From Candidatus Bathyarchaeota archaeon (GTDB taxonomy: Archaea > Thermoproteota > Bathyarchaeia > Bathyarchaeales > Bathycorpusculaceae), in assembly GCA_018396705.1 (NCBI GenBank), contig JAGTQZ010000009.1, forward strand, positions 1 to 64,000: DNA of 64,000 bases. The letters run 5' to 3'. Positions 1 through 7,921 of this stretch are shown here, one piece after another. A program made the position numbers and the translations under genes. The notes below the pieces were generated by a model, which saw only the letters and a list, made by a program, of their open reading frames with translations, was not told where the DNA came from and searched no databases. The first letter of the stretch is position 1. Each line of letters begins with the position of its first letter.

Positions 1-60
1 AAACTTGAAAAGCATCTTATTGGAGAGAAGGAATATGAGCCATTTGTTGCACGATGGTGA
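1..60 (+). CDS. cas1: CRISPR-associated endonuclease Cas1, C-terminal end only
   Basis: The window opens inside a reading frame of 19 residues ending at a TGA at 58-60. Its tail, EYEPFVARW, resembles the C-terminal end of Cas1 proteins, and the next gene 6 bases downstream is cas2, the usual order. Cas1 is the integrase subunit that inserts new spacers at the leader end of the array together with Cas2. Only the last 19 residues are visible, so the call rests mainly on context. Confidence 0.75.
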   Translation, partial: KLEKHLIGEKEYEPFVARW

Positions 61-66
61 GCAAAC

Positions 67-330
67 ATGTTTGTGATAATGGTGTATGATGTCGGCGAGG
101 AAAGGTTGCCCAAAATTTTAAACACAGGAAGGAGATACCTAACATGGATTCAAAATTCAGTTTTTGAGGGAGAAATAAGCGATGCTAACTTTGTAAGACT
201 AAAAGATGAGCTTTCAAAAGCAATAGATAAAGAACATGATGCGATAACGTTTTACATACTTCGGACAACGGCATACCTCAGAAAAGAAACCCTCGGAATA
301 GTTAAGGGAGAAAGTGCAACGATCATATGA
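67..330 (+). CDS. cas2: CRISPR-associated protein Cas2
   Basis: An 87-residue protein, normal length for Cas2, beginning MFVIMVYDVGEERLPKI. The hydrophobic strand followed by YD is the Cas2 ferredoxin-fold start, with the conserved Asp after the first strand. Cas2 dimerises between two Cas1 dimers to form the spacer-integration complex. It lies 6 bases after the cas1 stop and 111 bases before the first repeat, so the adaptation genes directly precede the leader. No effector cas gene is in the window, so the CRISPR type cannot be told. The start is an ATG. Confidence 0.93.
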   Translation: MFVIMVYDVGEERLPKILNTGRRYLTWIQNSVFEGEISDANFVRLKDELSKAIDKEHDAITFYILRTTAYLRKETLGIVKGESATII

Positions 331-441
331 AACCAACCGTCGATCTGACATTACCAATTCTTCATTACACATCGACGAAAATATCCCCCTATAAAAGCCG
401 AAGAAAGCTATAAAACAGAAAAATAACCAATTTTACCAAGG
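331..441 (+). promoter_or_regulatory. CRISPR leader with TATA-like promoter elements
   Basis: This 111-base AT-rich stretch lies between cas2 and the first repeat. Two archaeal TATA-like boxes are visible, CTATAAAAG at 390-398 and CTATAAAAC at 409-417. The second is centred about 28 bases before the first repeat (442), the usual archaeal TATA-to-start distance, so pre-crRNA transcription would start at the array boundary. Orientation is supported by the degenerate repeat lying at the opposite end. Confidence 0.65.
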
Positions 442-1600
442 GTTCCGAGAATACCTATAAGGGCTTGAAACGATAGTGTGGCGTTTTGCTGTCCAAACTG
501 TGGACACTGTTCCGAGAATACCTATAAGGGCTTGAAACCTAAGTTTTGTATATTTCCTGGGGCGAAACCATCTTGGTTCCGAGAATACCTATAAGGGCTT
601 GAAACTATTAGAGGATCGGCGTGTCAAATGCGACTTTTGCGGGTTCCGAGAATACCTATAAGGGCTTGAAACTGAGGAAGATGGAAGAAGATGTCGCAAA
701 GTCTGAGTGTTCCGAGAATACCTATAAGGGCTTGAAACCCAAATGGTAAAAAATGGCTTATCCATTACGACAACAGTTCCGAGAATACCTATAAGGGCTT
801 GAAACGCGGATTCACATGGCAGACGGAAACCTTCAAGCTGCGTTCCGAGAATACCTATAAGGGCTTGAAACTATGTAGGCGAAATATGCCAGTCCCAGTC
901 CCACATACTGTTCCGAGAATACCTATAAGGGCTTGAAACTGGTTTTCGTTTGCGTAGATGAACAATGTAATGCTCGTTCCGAGAATACCTATAAGGGCTT
1001 GAAACATTTGCTTCTTGCTAAAATTTATTTCGTTTATCCATTGTGTTCCGAGAATACCTATAAGGGCTTGAAACGACAGTTTCCATCCTTCAGAGATAGT
1101 TGCAGACATGGTTCCGAGAATACCTATAAGGGCTTGAAACACTCAACGTATGGCGCATCTGCAGCCGTCGAAGGCTGGTTCCGAGAATACCTATAAGGGC
1201 TTGAAACAGGAAGTGCTACTATTGCTTGACTGGCAGCTTCCTAGTTCCGAGAATACCTATAAGGGCTTGAAACAGGTTCTGTCCACTAGAAAGGCGTCTA
1301 AAATTTTTCCGTTCCGAGAATACCTATAAGGGCTTGAAACGGTAGAAACGTGATTTTCATGGGTGAGTCTGTTCAGGGTTCCGAGAATACCTATAAGGGC
1401 TTGAAACATAGTCAAAAACAACCTCACGCATCAACAGCAGCCCCGTTCCGAGAATACCTATAAGGGCTTGAAACTTTACGTGGCTGGTTGAGGTGGGTTC
1501 TCGTTATAGGGTTCCGAGAATACCTATAAGGGCTTGAAACACGGGCTTGTTGTCCCGACTCCGGAAGGTGAAGCCCGTTCCGAATACCTATAAGGGCTTA
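442..1600 (+). CRISPR. CRISPR array: 17 identical 30-bp repeats, 17 spacers, one degenerate terminal repeat
   Basis: The 30-bp repeat begins GTTCCGAGAATACC and ends GGGCTTGAAAC. Exact copies start at 442, 509, 576, 643, 709, 776, 842, 910, 976, 1045, 1111, 1178, 1244, 1311, 1378, 1445 and 1511. Spacers are 36-39 bp and all differ. The last unit, 1577-1600, lacks two bases of the GAGA run and its final GAAAC is lost (it reads GGGCTTATTC), which marks the trailer end. The leader, cas2 and cas1 lie upstream, so new spacers enter at 442. The GAAAC repeat end is common in archaeal type I and III systems. Frames read through the array on either strand are repeat translations, not genes. Confidence 0.99.
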
Positions 1601-1977
1601 TTCTATGTATAGCGGATCCACTTTGTGGTCGCTTAGGAACGTGCGAAAGGCTGTCCATGGCGGCTATAAACTCGCTTATATCTCCGCTAAAGTCCAAGGA
1701 TGCTTCCTATGGATGGGCTGGGCTGACGAAGACGCACACAACGCAGACTTATGGGCACATCATAATATTTGGCTAGGCTTTGGACAGCCCCAACATAAAC
1801 CCTAATGGTTTTTTGCGCATAGCCTCGACCACTAAGCCAAACTACAAAATCATTCAAAACTTGAGCGGCTATGCGCCTCCTTTCACGCCTAGGCAAAAGC
1901 CTATCCCGCTCCACTCGATCCAGAAAATCCCTAAAAGATCCCTGACTAACGTAAAACTGTTGGAAAAGCCTTAACCC
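1601..1977 (-). pseudogene. Tyrosine recombinase (phage-type integrase) relic, frameshifted and truncated
   Basis: Reading 1977 to 1687 gives a core-binding (SAM-like) domain typical of archaeal tyrosine recombinases, with VLNDFVVWLSGRGYAQKTI and then YVGAVQSLAKYYDVPIS. It is closed upstream by TGA at 1978-1980, and the only start in frame is a GTG at 1912-1914. At about 1690 the frame breaks: the next frame continues SLDFSGDISEFIAAMDS, like the start of the catalytic domain, and ends where the degenerate CRISPR repeat begins at 1600. The catalytic Arg/His/Tyr region is missing, so no recombinase can be made. The plus-strand frames here are shadows of it. Confidence 0.72.
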
Positions 1978-2005
1978 TCAACTATAAACTTTACGAGCGC
2001 TAGAC

Positions 2006-2245
2006 TTGAAAACAGAAAGGAAACCAGCCAAATCTGCATCACTTGAAAAAGCCAAACACTACACCAATAGCTCTCCTCACAAAAACATTGAAAACACAGC
2101 AATGGAAAACACAGAAACCCAAGAAAACTTTAACTTCTACACAACCCAAAATATGCTTGGTGCCCTAATGAAAAACAAAACTAAAAATGAAAAGAAGGGC
2201 ACCAGAACTAGAGGTTCAAATCCCGGCGGCCGCACTAGACTCTAA
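2006..2245 (+). CDS. Possible small basic protein next to the att-like site (doubtful)
   Basis: A 79-residue open frame with a TTG start encodes a lysine-, asparagine- and threonine-rich, low-complexity protein with no recognised domain. Its last 11 or so codons overlap the tRNA-derived 25-bp sequence at 2213-2237, so that part at least is not protein-selected. It could be a relic cargo gene of the element that brought the neighbouring integrase, or a chance frame. No Shine-Dalgarno sequence is seen. Confidence 0.2.
   Translation: MKTERKPAKSASLEKAKHYTNSSPHKNIENTAMENTETQENFNFYTTQNMLGALMKNKTKNEKKGTRTRGSNPGGRTRL
2213..2237 (+). repeat. 25-bp copy of the tRNA-Gly(GCC) 3' end: att-like site
   Basis: The 25 bases from GGTTCAAATCCC to GCCGCACTA are identical to the T-loop, T-stem, acceptor 3' strand and three downstream bases of the tRNA-Gly gene at 17596-17620 (minus strand). 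The rest of the tRNA is absent upstream, so this is not a tRNA gene. Such 3'-end copies are left by integrases that target tRNA genes, and an integrase relic lies about 235 bases away. The copy is inverted relative to the intact tRNA in this window. Confidence 0.75.
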
Positions 2246-2338
2246 CGCTTTTACTTCATGAAGTTTTAAGGTTTCAGTTTTCTTGATTATGAAAACTGAC
2301 ACCTGTGTGCGAATATAAGTCCTTGCTGCATATAAATC

Positions 2339-2962
2339 TCACAACTTATTTCCGCGTTTGCCATATGTCTCACAGTACACTATTTCTTCCAGATTTTTCC
2401 TCGGGGCTCCTCCGTACCTTTTTAGGGTTTCAGGAACTTCAGGCACTTCAATAGGATAGCCGATCGTGACCACACCTATCACATCGATTTCTTTTGGTAT
2501 GTTAAGTAATTTTTTTAAGCGGTCCTTGTCGAACATTGAAAGCCAACATGACCCAAGTCCTAAGGCATGCGCGGCGAGCATAAGATTTTGTATGGCGGCT
2601 CCGGTCGCATACTTATATGTTTCCTCACCGAAAACGTGAGGGGCTGTTTTAGCGGGGTTGGCACACACAACTATGTGAACAGGAGCTTTTGAAATCCATT
2701 CAGTGCTATATTTGCTAAATCCAGACCTCCACGGTTCACTCCGAGCTTTTATTGTTGCATTTCTGTTTTCTTCCACAAGTGCTTGTATTTCCTTTCTAGT
2801 TGAGGGATTCTTCACAACAATAAACTCCCAAGGTTGAAGGTTAGCAGCTGAAGGTGCCCAGTGAGCAGCATCAAGGATCTTTGCAATATCTTCATCCGAC
2901 ACAGGGTCTGGCTTGTATGCTCTAATGCTTCGCCTAGTTCTTATAGCGTTAAATACATCCAT
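2339..2962 (-). CDS. Nitroreductase-family FMN oxidoreductase
   Basis: A 207-residue protein of the nitroreductase fold. Residues 1-16, MDVFNAIRTRRSIRAY, form the FMN-phosphate-binding RRSIR motif. WAPSAANLQPWEF follows near residue 35, and GLGSCWLSMF near 137 is the second flavin-contacting segment. These homodimeric enzymes use NAD(P)H to reduce nitro compounds, quinones or flavins; the substrate cannot be told. It reads toward the integrase relic and stands alone. A shorter relative is encoded at 61220-61741. The ATG start puts the RRSIR motif at its normal distance. Confidence 0.9.
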   Translation of the reverse strand: MDVFNAIRTRRSIRAYKPDPVSDEDIAKILDAAHWAPSAANLQPWEFIVVKNPSTRKEIQALVEENRNATIKARSEPWRSGFSKYSTEWISKAPVHIVVCANPAKTAPHVFGEETYKYATGAAIQNLMLAAHALGLGSCWLSMFDKDRLKKLLNIPKEIDVIGVVTIGYPIEVPEVPETLKRYGGAPRKNLEEIVYCETYGKRGNKL

Positions 2963-3156
2963 TTAAATCCCTTACATTCTAGATGCAATTACTATTGCGC
3001 CTTTGACTAGTAAAAATTTGCCATCCACTTAAAATTTTTCAAGTTTAGAATGTTGCTGCGGGTCCTCTGATGGAGTGGACTGAATTTTAATAACTTTGTT
3101 TTTTAGGTAAAATAAAATATGCAAAGGGTAATATTGCAATTGTTGAGGATTAACGT

Positions 3157-4344
3157 TTGAGACAAACAGCGCCGGAGAGTATCGGCATACTGCTGTTGAT
3201 TATGTTCAGCCATAATCTCTACGCTGCGGACCAATTTATCATCGGCACCGTTCTTGTTAACATTATGACAGATCTTTCTCTTTCAATCTTCTGGAGCGGT
3301 GTAATCGCGACACTTTTCGGTTTAGGAATGGTATTTAGCTCGCTACTAGCGGGAAGAATAATTGAGAAGATAGGCTTGTTTTACGCGTTGTTGACCGGCC
3401 TATTTACGTTCTCCTTGTTCACGGTTCTGACTGGGTTTTCCTTTTCACCCATAGATATATCGATTTACAGGATTTTTGTGGGAATAGGCGAAGGCTTATG
3501 GAATGTCTCCTACTATTCAGTTTTCGGATCCCTTTACCCGAAAAGAAGAGGGTTGGCAAGCGGCATAGCTGGAAACATGTATATTGTTGGAATCTTCTGG
3601 TCTTATCCGGTGGCGTCTATAATATTTTCATGGATGAACAGTTGGAGGGCACCTTTCCACGTGTTTGGCTTATCCGGCCTCTTTTTATTGGTTTTGATTA
3701 TGCTGGCCGCCAAGTTCGCAGAGTTTAGGCATTTGGAAGAACGGGAAAACACAGTAAAACAGAAAGAAAGATTGCCAGTGATGTTGAAGGATCGGAACAT
3801 TATTTTGGGTTTAATAATCAGCTTTTTCGCAGCGATTACCTTTTACTCGATTACTGTTTTTTATCCCACATATCTTAGAACGGTCTTAAATTATGACCCG
3901 GTCTTCTCAAGTACTTTGACGTCGACGCAAATGTGTTCAATGATGATAATGAGCCCATTGATCCTCTTCTTAAGCGATAAATACGGTAGAAAACTTTTCC
4001 TGTGTAGTTCAAGTCTCATGTTGGCTCCTGTGGTTTACTTTATGTTTCGTCCGGAATTTGGGATCCCTCACATTGTCTCGTTGCTCTGCATAATCTATGG
4101 TGCAGTAAACTCTGGGGGCTATCCTCTCGTTGTCTCCTTCTTTCAAGACTTAGTTGAGGCACCTTTGATACCGCTTGCCACGAGTTTCTGCTCCGCAGTC
4201 TTCAACATAGGGTCTCTAGCTTCAGGGCCAACGACAACCTACTTCGTATCTCTAGTTGGTTGGGAAGACCTGTGGGTTTGGCTGATTATCTGTTGTCTAA
4301 CATACTTTCTAGCAGCTTTCATGATTAAGGCAGGGAGGCCGTAA
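3157..4344 (+). CDS. Major facilitator superfamily transporter
   Basis: A 395-residue, strongly hydrophobic protein with about twelve membrane segments and a charged cytoplasmic loop near residues 185-210 between the two halves. After the second helix it has GRIIEKIG and in the second half SDKYGRKLF, both forms of the MFS loop 2-3 motif. It is probably a cation-coupled exporter or importer; the substrate is unknown. The TTG start at 3157 is the first in frame after a TTGAGG stretch. An ATG 14 codons in would cut into the first helix. It is monocistronic and faces the convergent MscS gene. Confidence 0.88.
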   Translation: MRQTAPESIGILLLIMFSHNLYAADQFIIGTVLVNIMTDLSLSIFWSGVIATLFGLGMVFSSLLAGRIIEKIGLFYALLTGLFTFSLFTVLTGFSFSPIDISIYRIFVGIGEGLWNVSYYSVFGSLYPKRRGLASGIAGNMYIVGIFWSYPVASIIFSWMNSWRAPFHVFGLSGLFLLVLIMLAAKFAEFRHLEERENTVKQKERLPVMLKDRNIILGLIISFFAAITFYSITVFYPTYLRTVLNYDPVFSSTLTSTQMCSMMIMSPLILFLSDKYGRKLFLCSSSLMLAPVVYFMFRPEFGIPHIVSLLCIIYGAVNSGGYPLVVSFFQDLVEAPLIPLATSFCSAVFNIGSLASGPTTTYFVSLVGWEDLWVWLIICCLTYFLAAFMIKAGRP

Positions 4345-4375
4345 AAAGCCTTTTTAAATTTGGGTTTTGCTTTGG

Positions 4376-5401
4376 TTAAGGATCTATAAGCATTCTATGT
4401 ACCTTTATTATGTGTTTTAGTAGTTCTGAACGGAATTCTCTAACTTTTGTGTTGGGCGGCGCGGTCGCCACCACGAGAACTATGTAGTAGTTTTTGTCGC
4501 TTTGCTCTTCGAGGTAAACCTTGTAATCGCTTATGTTGCTTTTATCAAGCTCTTCACGAATATTTGCTAACACCACATCAGGGTCCAGTTGAACTGGAAA
4601 CTCGTAGCGGACGCGCACCGTTTTTGGTTCTTCCTTCTCTTCCATGACAATACTACTAGAGAAGGCGACATTATTGGGAATTTTTACAAGTTCGCCACTG
4701 TCAGATAATATTTTTGTATGCATCAAACCAACTTCCACCACTATGCCCCGCAGGGTTGGTATAAACTCGTCTCTGCTAAACATTTTATAGGATGGGAAAG
4801 CTAAAGGTGAAATAGGCAAGCCGCCGGAAATCTTTACGTTGGCTCCGGGCTTAAGGAAGCCTGTTCCAAGAATGATTAGGCCAGCGAAGAGATTAGCCAA
4901 AACTGGCTGCAAACCTAAACCGATCACAAGACCTGAAACCGTGGCACCGGCTACGGCACTTACGCCTGTAACCTCAAAGATAGCTAGCACTATGATGCCT
5001 ACAGCTATATAGCCCATTACAACAACAACGTTTCTAACGAGGTAGACGCCTCTGCCCAAATGTTTAAGCCTAACAGTGATAAGCGAAGCAACAAGTTCTA
5101 TGACTAGGATGCCAAGCATTATGGCGGTTATAGCTCGGACAATGTTGAAGTAAACCATGTAGGTTTGGCGAAGCTCTTCGGGCAGCAGTCCCTGGATTGT
5201 TAGAGCCCAAAGTAGGGCAATCACCAAAACGATTATGGAAATATAAACAACACGCCAGCTTTCTTTCAAGGCTACCACTGCAGCCTTCAGTTTACTGGAA
5301 ACGGCGATAAATAATCTTTCTCTTTCATGTTCTACAAACGAAAACTTTTTGTCGTTTAGAGGAAAACTCCACTTTAATGGTGGTTTGTTTGCGTCTGCCA
5401 A
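4376..5401 (-). CDS. MscS-type small-conductance mechanosensitive channel
   Basis: A 341-residue membrane protein. Residues 1-50 are polar; hydrophobic helices lie near 50-72, 88-110 and 125-148. The glycine/alanine-rich helix GVSAVAGATVSGLVIGLGLQ near 147-166 matches the pore-lining TM3 of MscS, and it is followed by a cytoplasmic beta domain rich in VKI and VVEVGLM strands. MscS channels open on membrane tension to release solutes after hypo-osmotic shock. The TTG start at 5401 overlaps the divergent gene at 5377, so one of the two starts must lie further in. Confidence 0.85.
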   Translation of the reverse strand: MADANKPPLKWSFPLNDKKFSFVEHERERLFIAVSSKLKAAVVALKESWRVVYISIIVLVIALLWALTIQGLLPEELRQTYMVYFNIVRAITAIMLGILVIELVASLITVRLKHLGRGVYLVRNVVVVMGYIAVGIIVLAIFEVTGVSAVAGATVSGLVIGLGLQPVLANLFAGLIILGTGFLKPGANVKISGGLPISPLAFPSYKMFSRDEFIPTLRGIVVEVGLMHTKILSDSGELVKIPNNVAFSSSIVMEEKEEPKTVRVRYEFPVQLDPDVVLANIREELDKSNISDYKVYLEEQSDKNYYIVLVVATAPPNTKVREFRSELLKHIIKVHRMLIDP

Positions 5402-5739
5402 ACTTGCCGAGATGGATCGCTATTACAGTTGTGGGTCTACTGCTATTCGCAAGGGGATTGACTTCAAACACCATGGACATTGTATTTTTAGGTGTAGCCT
5501 TAACGTTTGCAGGAGTTTCCGGCGCTTTTACCTGCCTTGTTAGAAGTGATCACACGGCAAAAAAGATTTTAGAGGTTGTGTTGACGTTTGGAGTTTTTGG
5601 AGCAATTTTCTATGGATACTTCTTAACTGGAAGCCTTTTACTGGCGATTCTGACTATGTTTATTATTGTTTTGACGCTTGTCGGCTTTTTCCTTTCATAT
5701 GTTTTACCTAAAACTCAAAGCCTAATAAACAAAGTTTAA
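5377..5739 (+). CDS. Small four-helix membrane protein of unknown function
   Basis: Up to 120 residues. Hydrophobic segments lie near residues 14-26, 33-52, 65-84 and 86-108, separated by short charged loops such as RSDHTAKK, with a lysine-bearing tail. I do not recognise the family. The ATG at 5377 lies inside the divergent MscS gene; TTG codons at 5389 and 5404 are alternative starts that reduce or remove the overlap. It ends 42 bases before rsmH on the same strand and may be co-transcribed with it. Confidence 0.6.
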   Translation: MVVCLRLPNLPRWIAITVVGLLLFARGLTSNTMDIVFLGVALTFAGVSGAFTCLVRSDHTAKKILEVVLTFGVFGAIFYGYFLTGSLLLAILTMFIIVLTLVGFFLSYVLPKTQSLINKV

Positions 5740-5781
5740 TGATTTAAAAGCCCAGAATTATGATCATACATTAGGCGCAGA

Positions 5782-6672
5782 GTGTTTAACTTGCATTTGC
5801 CCGTTATGAAGGATGAAGTTATTCGTTTCCTCGACCCGAAGCCCGGCGAGGATTTTGTGGATTGCACTGTGGGTTTGGGCGGCCATGCCTTGGCGATTTT
5901 GGAGCGGAATAAGCCGGATGGAAGAGTTTTAGGCATCGATTTTGATCCGCAAATTCTGGAAGACCTTAAACTTCGTGTACGCGGAAAAGAATTTGAGAAA
6001 CGCTTTATTCTCGTTTGTGATAATTTTGCTAATCTGGAGGAAATAGCCAAAAAACATGGTTTTGCGAGTGTTTCCGGTGTACTTTTTGATTTGGGGTTGT
6101 CAAGCTGGCATTTAGAGACAAGCAGGCGGGGCTTTTCCCTCTGGAGGAATGAGCCTCTCGACATGAGGTATAATCCGAAAGTAAACACTTTGACGGCTGA
6201 AACCATCCTAAACACTTGGAACCTAACCGACATTGAGCGAATCTTGAGGGTTTATGGCCAGGAACGATTTGCAAGGCGCATAGCTAAAAAAATCGTTGAA
6301 TCCAGACCTCTGCGATCCACCATTGATTTGGTTATAGCTGTGGAGGGTGCGACACCACGATGGTACCATCGTAGGCGAATCCATTTCGCCACAAAAACTT
6401 TCCAAGCGCTACGGATAGCCGTCAACAATGAGCTGGAAAATTTGGAGAAAGCCCTGCCACAAGCCATAAACGTGCTGGGCGTCGGCGGAAAACTTGCAGT
6501 GATCGCCTTTCACTCGCTGGAAGACCGAATAGTAAAAAACTTTATGCGAACAAAAGCCAAGGAAGGCGCTGTGAAAATTTTGACGAAAAAACCCATCAGA
6601 CCATCTGAGAAAGAGGTTAAAGAAAACCCTAGAGCCAGATCGGCGAGGCTTAGAGTTGCTATGAAAGTTTAA
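5782..6672 (+). CDS. rsmH: RsmH/MraW-like 16S rRNA (cytosine-N4) methyltransferase
   Basis: A 296-residue protein, typical RsmH length. It starts FNLHLPVMKDEVIRFL, with the RsmH signature H-x-PVM-x-EV. The SAM-binding motif is DCTVGLGGHALAILE (residues 28-42) and the next strand RVLGIDFDPQ. GVLFDLGLSSWHLETSRRGFS near 99-119 matches the family's FDLGvSS segment. The C-terminal part holds FQALRIAVNNEL and AFHSLEDRIVK. In bacteria RsmH N4-methylates C1402 in the 16S decoding centre. It is a bacterial hallmark and unusual in an archaeon. The GTG start places PVM at residue 7, as in the family. Confidence 0.9.
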   Translation: MFNLHLPVMKDEVIRFLDPKPGEDFVDCTVGLGGHALAILERNKPDGRVLGIDFDPQILEDLKLRVRGKEFEKRFILVCDNFANLEEIAKKHGFASVSGVLFDLGLSSWHLETSRRGFSLWRNEPLDMRYNPKVNTLTAETILNTWNLTDIERILRVYGQERFARRIAKKIVESRPLRSTIDLVIAVEGATPRWYHRRRIHFATKTFQALRIAVNNELENLEKALPQAINVLGVGGKLAVIAFHSLEDRIVKNFMRTKAKEGAVKILTKKPIRPSEKEVKENPRARSARLRVAMKV

Positions 6673-6741
6673 CAAAATAATAAGTCAAACGTAAATTATA
6701 TATCAGATGTTTGGCCATGAATAGGTTTTTGGTGGTTAAAA

Positions 6742-7779
6742 ATGAAAATAAAAATGGCGATTATCCTGATGATTGTCTTTTTGATAGTTGCTGCTAGCGG
6801 CAAGGCTTGTTTTGCTGTTGATGGTCAATTGCCCAGCGAACTTCCATCTGAGGTTACGGAAATTGTTCAAATATCTGTTAATTGCACGAGGGCTCACGTA
6901 ATGGTTGATAGCTTAGTATTGTCTGCTAACGAGACGCTTGTACACTTTCCAACCGAAATAAATATGACTGCCGACGAGTGGGAAAATGTAACTGCTGTTA
7001 TGGCTGTGTTTTCAACGTCAGATTCATTTCTGTTTTACGTATTCAATAATACAAGCGAAGACAACGCCGAAAGCATTGCCAACACTTTAACAACTCAACT
7101 CAACACGGTTTTTGGCACAGATTTCAATTATAACTCTACAGGCTTGACTAACGGCTATGTCAATGTAACATATACTGGAAGCGGTGTCGGAAACTTAACG
7201 CAATTTACAGCATCGCTAATGCAAGACTGTTTAGCCTCCGATTTGGGTGGTTTTTCATCAACGTTTATTCCTATAACGAGAGAGACAAACGCCCACACTG
7301 GTATTGTAGGCCTTAAGGAAAGCGGAGGGTTTAACTGGACATACTCCATGGGAGTGTCATATTTCACTAATATTCCGATTGGTGTGGGAATGCATACAAT
7401 AGACATTCTAGACTTGCTCAATGTAAATTCACTTGCGCCTTCATCCTACGCGGTGGCATCCTTGTATCCATCCTATGTGTACACGTCCATTGTGCAGTTG
7501 TCCATAGTTTCAAACAGTACAATTTCCTATAGCTCATGCCAACCCGGGACAGCGAATCCGCCCACTCAGCTTAGAGGCTGGTACATCCAGACACAAATAA
7601 ACCCAACAATTTTAATGGCGTACTTTAGCTTTGGAGGAGATCCCTCGTCTGTCACAGCGCTTTCATTCACTTTTAGCGGTGTAGTGATTCCAGAGTTTAC
7701 TGTGCCAGCGCTTATTACAGTTTTGGCATCGACCGCAATTCTCACTTGGTCCATCAAGAAATTGTCTAAACGTAAATAG
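6742..7779 (+). CDS. Secreted, membrane-anchored protein with PEF-CTERM-like tail
   Basis: A 345-residue protein. Residues 1-26 are a signal peptide (KIKMAIILMIVFLIVAASG then AxA-like ACFAV). The ectodomain is rich in Asn, Ser and Thr, with many N-x-S/T sites (NMT, NVT, NNT, NST, NWT) expected to be glycosylated. The C-terminus reads VVIPEFTVPALITVLASTAI and then a basic KKLSKRK: a PEF-type motif, one helix and a positive end, as in archaeosortase substrates. A GGTGG Shine-Dalgarno precedes the ATG. A decayed second copy follows at 7922-8550. Ectodomain function is unknown. Confidence 0.75.
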   Translation: MKIKMAIILMIVFLIVAASGKACFAVDGQLPSELPSEVTEIVQISVNCTRAHVMVDSLVLSANETLVHFPTEINMTADEWENVTAVMAVFSTSDSFLFYVFNNTSEDNAESIANTLTTQLNTVFGTDFNYNSTGLTNGYVNVTYTGSGVGNLTQFTASLMQDCLASDLGGFSSTFIPITRETNAHTGIVGLKESGGFNWTYSMGVSYFTNIPIGVGMHTIDILDLLNVNSLAPSSYAVASLYPSYVYTSIVQLSIVSNSTISYSSCQPGTANPPTQLRGWYIQTQINPTILMAYFSFGGDPSSVTALSFTFSGVVIPEFTVPALITVLASTAILTWSIKKLSKRK

Positions 7780-7807
7780 CCCCACTTTTTCTCACCTGCT
7801 TTTTCAG

Positions 7808-7921
7808 CGAACTGGAAAATTTGGAGATACTTGCCTCAAGTTCAAAGAGCACTCTAGAGTTGTCTACGAAGCTTAGAGTCGCCGTTGAGGTTTGGGCTAA
7901 TTTTTAGTTAAACGTAAGCCA
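7808..7921 (+). repeat. Diverged duplicate of the rsmH 3' end
   Basis: Bases GAACTGGAAAATTTGGAGA at 7808 match rsmH 6430-6448 with one difference. The stretch from 7869, with CTTAGAGTCGCCGTTGAGG, then resembles the end of rsmH (6646-6673), and the downstream AGTTAAACGTAAGCCATAT matches AGTCAAACGTAAATTATAT after rsmH. About 140 bases of the rsmH middle are missing. The order (rsmH tail, then the secreted-protein relic) repeats that of 6430-7779, so this is the left part of a tandem duplication. Confidence 0.55.

Noticed and set aside
855-1196. Open frames on both strands (95 and 87 residues) with repeated peptides
   Set aside because: They translate CRISPR repeats and spacers; the periodic peptides come from the 30-bp repeat.
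1605-1974. Plus-strand frames of 66 and 64 residues after the array
   Set aside because: They lie antisense to the integrase relic and have no domain-like sequence.
2201-2237. A possible second tRNA-Gly gene
   Set aside because: Only the last 22 bases of a tRNA plus flank are present; no D arm, anticodon arm or 5' acceptor strand precedes them.
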